A stretch of DNA of 37,325 bases from Dehalococcoidia bacterium (GTDB lineage Bacteria; Chloroflexota; Dehalococcoidia; SHYD01), in the NCBI GenBank assembly GCA_009692935.1, contig SHYE01000003.1:1-37325 (forward strand). The letters run 5' to 3'. The notes below the pieces were generated by a model. The model was not told the DNA's origin. It did not search any database and saw nothing but the letters and a program-made list of their open reading frames with translations. Position numbers and translations under genes: made by a program. Position 1 is the first letter of the stretch. Each line of letters starts with the position of its first letter. Positions 32,711 to 37,325 of the stretch are shown one piece after another.

Positions 32711-33493
32711 TCAGGCCTTCATGGTCTGTGTGGTGGCTTCTGCAAGAAATGGCAAGACATGCGGCAACACCAGATCGCCCCGGCCGGACGCCTGCCCATG
32801 ATTCAGGCCGGCCAACGGGACGAACTGGGCGCCGGCAACGGCGCTCGCGGCGCGCTGTGCGCCCTCGAACAGGCCATCGGCGGTGCCGCAGTAGAGCAGC
32901 GTGGGTCTGGTCAGCCTGGCCAGCGCCTCGGTCTGGTTGCGATAGCCCTCAGTGCCCTCGGCCGCGTCAGCCAGCGCCTCGGCATCGGTGGCCAGCATGC
33001 GGGCGCGACGCTCCGGGGTCATGGCCGCCTGGCCGGAAGCCTCGATCCAGGCGAGATAGGCCGCCATCCCTTGGCGGAGCGGCGCAACACGGCCATTGGG
33101 CCGGCCACTGGGATCGCCATAAGGATGCATGCCACCGAGGATCCATGCGGTGATCCGCTCGGGCGCCATAAGGGCGGTGGCAAACCCGAGCATGGCGCCC
33201 ATGGAGTAGCCCCAGTACATCGCACGCTCAGCACCGGCAGCGTCGAGGACGGCGAGCAGGCCACCAACTAGGCGGTCACGGCTATAGTATTCAACGCCAT
33301 GCGGCTTGCCGCTTTGGCCATGCCCGGGCAGGTCGGGCATGATGAGGCGATAGTGCGGCTGTAGGCCGTCGACGAAGCCGCCTTCGTACCAACCTTCGAC
33401 GCTGTTGGTGTGCCCGTGCACCAGCAGGAGGCTGGGACCACTGCCCTCGATGCGGTAGTGGAGGTTGACGCCGTGGTGCATGACGTATGGCAT
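32711..33493 (-). CDS. Alpha/beta hydrolase A (tandem pair)
   Basis: A 260-residue alpha/beta hydrolase. SLLLVHGHTNSVEGWYEGGF is the oxyanion loop. MPDLPGHGQSGKPH follows strand four. MYWGYSMGAMLGFATALM carries the nucleophile serine (GYSMG), LYCGTADGLFEGAQ the acid region and LAGLNHGQASGRGDLVLPHV the histidine. It resembles the neighbour at 33509-34330 along its whole length, including the unusual LNHxQAS and DLVLPHVLPFL endings, so they look like a tandem duplication. Its stop is 18 bp before the fumarase beta start. The substrate is unknown. Confidence 0.88.
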   Translation of the reverse strand: MPYVMHHGVNLHYRIEGSGPSLLLVHGHTNSVEGWYEGGFVDGLQPHYRLIMPDLPGHGQSGKPHGVEYYSRDRLVGGLLAVLDAAGAERAMYWGYSMGAMLGFATALMAPERITAWILGGMHPYGDPSGRPNGRVAPLRQGMAAYLAWIEASGQAAMTPERRARMLATDAEALADAAEGTEGYRNQTEALARLTRPTLLYCGTADGLFEGAQRAASAVAGAQFVPLAGLNHGQASGRGDLVLPHVLPFLAEATTQTMKA

Positions 33494-33499
33494 GGGGAT

Positions 33500-33536
33500 C
33501 CCCTCTCCCTAGCCCTCGCCCTGCGAGGGAGAGGGG
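33500..33536 (-). repeat. REP-like repeat, family 1, overlapping a coding end
   Basis: CCCCTCTCCCT at 33500-33510 and AGGGAGAGGGG at 33526-33536 form an 11-bp inverted repeat. It spans the last codons and stop (33509-33511) of hydrolase B, so the SPSPSQGEG tail of that protein is repeat-derived. Confidence 0.6.
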
Positions 33537-34330
33537 CTGACGGCTTGTTGGGCAACCTTGGCGAGAAATGGGAGCACGTGCGGCAGCACCAAGTCGGCCC
33601 GCTCCGAGGCCTGCGAATGGTTGAGGCCGGACAGCGAAATGAACCGAGCGTCGGGCAGCTCACCCGCTACCCGTTGCGCGCCCTCGTGCAGAGGATCAGC
33701 GTCCCCGGCGTAGACCAACACCGGCATGGTGAGACGCGCGATGGCGGCGTCCTGGCCGATCCAGGTGACCGCGCCCTCCATGAAAGCAGCGAGCGCCGGA
33801 CCGTCGTTCGCCAGCAGGCGGGCGAGGCGCGCCTCTGGGAGCGGCTCCGGCAGTTCCGGCTTGACGATAGTCTCGTAGTAGTGCTGCATGCCCTGACGGA
33901 AAGCGGGGGTGCGGTCGGGGCGACGGCTGCCGCTGCCACTCTGTGGGCTGCGGGGATAGGGGTGCATGCCACCCAGCACAAAGGCATCGAACCGTTCGGC
34001 CGCCAGCAGTGCCGCAGCGTAGCCGGTAGCTGCGCCCAGCGAGTAGCCCCAGTACACGGCGCGGTCCACGCCGACGTCATCCAGGACCGCCAACACATCG
34101 CCCACCACGTGCTCACGGGTGTATGCGTCTGCGGTGTGGGGTTTGTCACTCTGGCCGTGGCCGCGCAATTCCATCACCAGCACCCAGTAGTCGCGTCGCA
34201 GCGCCTCGACGTAGCCGAAGTCGAACCAGCCCTGGCGGCTCGCGGTGAGGCCATGCGCCAGCACCACCGCCGGGCCGGAGCCGACGCTGTCGTAGTGGAT
34301 GCGGACGCCTTGGTTGTCAGCGAATGGCAT
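33509..34330 (-). CDS. Alpha/beta hydrolase B (tandem pair)
   Basis: A 273-residue alpha/beta hydrolase closely related to its downstream neighbour. AVVLAHGLTASRQGWFDFGY, VMELRGHGQSDKPHTADA and VYWGYSLGAATGYAAALLA (nucleophile serine in GYSLG) are the key segments. LVYAGDADPLHEGAQR has the acid region and LSGLNHSQASERADLVLPHV the histidine. The last residues SPSPSQGEG derive from a REP-like repeat. It starts 108 bp after the fumarase alpha stop, with another repeat in that gap. The pair sits between the two fumarase subunit genes. Confidence 0.88.
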   Translation of the reverse strand: MPFADNQGVRIHYDSVGSGPAVVLAHGLTASRQGWFDFGYVEALRRDYWVLVMELRGHGQSDKPHTADAYTREHVVGDVLAVLDDVGVDRAVYWGYSLGAATGYAAALLAAERFDAFVLGGMHPYPRSPQSGSGSRRPDRTPAFRQGMQHYYETIVKPELPEPLPEARLARLLANDGPALAAFMEGAVTWIGQDAAIARLTMPVLVYAGDADPLHEGAQRVAGELPDARFISLSGLNHSQASERADLVLPHVLPFLAKVAQQAVSPSPSQGEG

Positions 34331-34390
34331 AGTAGCCCGCCCTCAGAAGGGGAGCCGCGCCCGGCAGGTTGCTTCGTTGCACGACTTCTA

Positions 34391-34423
34391 CCCTCCCCCT
34401 CACCCCTCCCTCCAAGGGAGGGG
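34391..34423 (-). repeat. REP-like repeat, family 1
   Basis: CCCCTCCCT (34403-34411) and AGGGAGGGG (34415-34423) form a 9-bp hairpin, with CCCTCCCCCT on one side. It is the same family as 9017, 12001, 12068 and 33500, and lies between fumarase alpha and hydrolase B. Confidence 0.6.
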
Positions 34424-34438
34424 AATGCTCGGACCAGT

Positions 34439-35284
34439 CTACAGGACAGCGTGCTTGGTGCGGGCGCTGTGGCATTGCAGGTTGACCGCCACGGGGAGCG
34501 CCGTGATGTGCGTGGGGTACGTCTCCACGTGCACGGCCAGCGCGGTCTGGGTGCCACCGACGGCTTGCGGACCCAGGCCGAGTTTGTTCACCGCGGTCAG
34601 CAGTTCTGCCTCAAAGCCGGCGGTCTCGGGGTCAGGGTTCGTCTCTTCCACCTTGCGCAGCAGTGACTTCTTGGCGAGGTACATGGCGTACTCGGCGGTG
34701 CCGCCGATGCCGACACCAACAATGAGCGGGGGGCAGGGGTTGCCGCCCGACTCCTCAATCACATCACAGATGAACTGTGAGATGCCCGCTTTGCCGGCGC
34801 CCGGCAGCAACACCTTGATCTGGCTCATGTTCTCGCAGCCGCCGCCTTTGGGCATCACGGTAATGCCAAGCTGGTCGCCGGCCACGATCTCGGTGTGGAT
34901 CACGCCCGGGGTGTTGTCTTTGGTGTTGGTGCGGCTGCTGAAGGGATGATCGGCGATGGAGGCCCGCAGAAAGCCGGTGGTGTAGGCTTGGCGGATGCCC
35001 TCGTTCACGGCGTCGTACAGACCACCGCCGGTCACATGGACGTCCTGCCCTAGGTCCAGGAAAACGCAGGAGGTGCCGGTGTCTTGGCAGAGGGCAATCT
35101 GCTGGGTGCGGGCGATCTTCTGGTTCTCGAGGATCTGGCCCAGGATGTCTTTACCCAGCGGCGACTCTTCTTGCGTGCGGGCCTTCTCGATGCTGGCAAC
35201 GACATCATCGGGCAGGTAGTAGTTGGCCTCCTGAAAGAGGCGCTTCACGGTATCGGTGATTTCGGTTGTGGTTATTTCACGCAT
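34439..35284 (-). CDS. Class I fumarate hydratase, alpha (N-terminal) subunit
   Basis: A 281-residue [4Fe-4S] catalytic subunit. IALCQDTGTSCVFLDLGQDV carries a cluster cysteine, PKGGGCENMSQIKVLLPGAG the second, and the third is probably in QFICDVIEESGGNPCPP. FSSRTNTKDNTPGVIHTEIV and GVGIGGTAEYAMYLAKKSLL complete the family pattern. ATG 35284 overlaps the end of the small upstream ORF by 8 nt. Two hydrolase genes intervene before the beta subunit. Fe-S fumarases are oxygen-sensitive. Confidence 0.93.
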   Translation of the reverse strand: MREITTTEITDTVKRLFQEANYYLPDDVVASIEKARTQEESPLGKDILGQILENQKIARTQQIALCQDTGTSCVFLDLGQDVHVTGGGLYDAVNEGIRQAYTTGFLRASIADHPFSSRTNTKDNTPGVIHTEIVAGDQLGITVMPKGGGCENMSQIKVLLPGAGKAGISQFICDVIEESGGNPCPPLIVGVGIGGTAEYAMYLAKKSLLRKVEETNPDPETAGFEAELLTAVNKLGLGPQAVGGTQTALAVHVETYPTHITALPVAVNLQCHSARTKHAVL

Positions 35285-35597
35285 GTGTTTTTGCCCTCAA
35301 CAGATAAGGTTCATGGATGGTGCGGAGCAGCTCCTCGTAAGCACTCCAGTAGCGGGTCTCGTCGAGCACAGAACCCGCCAGATCGCAGGCAAGATAAAAC
35401 GGCTCCTCGTGACACACAATATCCTCATCAGCGCGTAGTGTGCGCATCGGAGGACCGCTCTCTCGAAGCCGCAGGCGATAGCGCGAAACAACGTCGCGAG
35501 CCGCTTTTGACGACATGCCATGAAAGCGAACAAGGCACTGCCGCACAGCTTCCCAGTATGCCCCTACCCGGAAAGGATACTCGGGGGTGTTCTTCAT
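35277..35597 (-). CDS. Small protein, partner of the DUF3990-like gene (possible antitoxin)
   Basis: A 106-residue hydrophilic protein starting at ATG 35597, which overlaps the TGA of the broken DUF3990-like gene (ATGA). No family is recognised. The N-terminal half (YWEAVRQCLVRFHGMSSKAA, then RDVVSRYRLRLRES) looks helical. Conserved-looking residues include the IVCHEEPFYLACDLAG segment. Coupling to a toxin-like gene suggests an antitoxin or a second component. It also overlaps the fumarase alpha start by 8 nt, so it is embedded in the mdh-fum unit. Confidence 0.6.
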   Translation of the reverse strand: MKNTPEYPFRVGAYWEAVRQCLVRFHGMSSKAARDVVSRYRLRLRESGPPMRTLRADEDIVCHEEPFYLACDLAGSVLDETRYWSAYEELLRTIHEPYLLRAKTHA

Positions 35598-36070
35598 AGG
35601 ATGTCCCTCGGACTTGCATTGAGCAAAGAAGCAGCTTCACCGGTGTGGAAGCTCACTTGATCAAACCCATCGTAGATGCTTCTGGTGAGCAAGTCACCTC
35701 TGGTTACCGGCCCTACTACCGCATCGTACCAGGTGGGTAGGACCAATCCTGGCCGATGTGATCCCCCAGAGCGGCAGTGCTGGACGGATTGCCAGTACTC
35801 TTCGGCTCGAGCATCCGCCCGAACGAACCAGAGGGTATCCAGACGCGCCAAAGAGTCCCGGTTCACGCTAAACGCAACGACTGCGCGGGCCTCTTGTAAG
35901 CGCTACGCCTTCCGGTCGGCCCATTCTGTGGCTTGGTCGAGTGACGTGGTTGTGTAGAAGCCCGAACCAAACTCGCGACGCGCCATGCCGTGTCGGACAT
36001 CCACTCCAGCCAACACTCGGTGGGCATTCCCATCTGTAGTGCCATGACACAGGGTAACTGGGCCATTCAC
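35594..36070 (-). pseudogene. DUF3990-like (ADP-ribosyltransferase-fold) toxin gene, interrupted by TAG
   Basis: From a GTG at 36070 the frame reads MNGPVTLCHGTTDGNAHRVL and FGSGFYTTTSLDQATEWADR, then stops at TAG 35903-35905. In the same phase it continues as RLQEARAVVAFSVNRDSLAR, ELDTLWF-like and LPTWYDAVVGPVTRGDLL to its final stop at 35594. The CHGT and FGxGFYTTTSLxQA-EWA pattern is that of DUF3990 proteins, which resemble ADP-ribosyltransferases and often pair with small antitoxins. About 157 residues in all. The TAG falls after the first third, so activity is probably lost. It lies between mdh and the small partner gene. Confidence 0.65.
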
Positions 36071-36107
36071 CCAACCACCCTGACTTGCTGAGCGTTGAAC
36101 CAAGACC

Positions 36108-37254
<1,147 letters not shown>

Positions 37255-37325
37255 ATGCCGCCAAATGAGACTATGACGGTGAATGAGCGAAGGGAGTACG
37301 TGAAAGTGATGGCCCTTCGGTACTG
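37255..37325 (+). CDS. Transposase/integrase-like N-terminus (cut by window edge)
   Basis: Only 23 codons are visible, from ATG 37255 (or an in-frame ATG at 37273): MTVNERREYVKVMALRY. The start resembles that of DDE integrase-type IS proteins, which begin with (N/K)ERREYLK-type sequence. The tandem repeats just upstream support an insertion sequence. The family cannot be named from this fragment. Confidence 0.4.
   Translation, partial: MPPNETMTVNERREYVKVMALRY

Overview
The window is about 60-65% G+C over most of its length and reads as a chromosomal segment of a free-living bacterium. The gene content suggests Chloroflexota, probably a Dehalococcoidia/SAR202-like lineage. That is an inference, resting on a succinate dehydrogenase with an HdrB-like CCG subunit, Rieske/FAH/alpha-beta-hydrolase catabolic genes, a two-subunit class I fumarase, and short dispersed palindromes. 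No marker gene gives a firm assignment.

Layout. 1-4320 (minus): a partial HTH-GAF regulator follows a surface-glycan locus (GT2 transferase, methyltransferase, GT-C membrane protein) in which all three genes look damaged. 4418-5190 (minus): phosphoglycolate phosphatase and tRNA-Met(CAT). 5531-8070 (plus): a promoter and infC-rpmI-rplT, with an apparent non-canonical ACG start on infC, then an HNH protein and an HExxH membrane protein. 8133-11989 (plus): a HpaI-type aldolase and a solute-binding lipoprotein gene. The latter is split by a 1,128-bp, lower-G+C, in-frame insert that encodes FG-GAP/VCBS-like repeats. 12175-15424 (minus): Rieske oxygenase, FAH-family hydrolase and an alpha/beta hydrolase. 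15542-18242: a possible UDG-fold protein, a cupin, and a decayed pair of secreted-protein genes. 18243-22366 (plus): sdhA, a small cassette of a broken ribbon-helix-helix gene and a membrane protein, sdhB and sdhE. 22622-31823: mostly housekeeping genes (DUF503, MFS exporter, DUF4349 lipoprotein, HD phosphohydrolase, histidine phosphatase, DivIC-like protein, tilS, universal stress protein, two TrkA-type proteins, pheA). 32102-37040 (minus): mdh, a broken DUF3990-like toxin gene with a small partner, fumarase alpha, two tandem alpha/beta hydrolases, and fumarase beta. 37188-37325: the edge of a probable insertion sequence.

How it fits together. Succinate dehydrogenase, fumarase and malate dehydrogenase are all here, so three consecutive TCA-cycle steps are encoded within about 19 kb. 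The Rieske, FAH, hydrolase and HpaI aldolase genes would suit oxidation and cleavage of an aromatic or cyclic acid, although no ring-cleavage dioxygenase is present. TrkA-type proteins next to a universal stress protein suggest control of potassium flux.

The most striking property is erosion of accessory genes beside intact core genes. In-frame TGA, TAA and TAG codons interrupt four otherwise continuous reading frames, two more genes seem to have internal deletions, and one carries the large insert. I see no CRISPR array, complete prophage or complete new defence system. The best candidates for follow-up are the FG-GAP insert, the infC start, the cassettes placed inside TCA-enzyme operons, and the Thr-for-Ser hydrolase.
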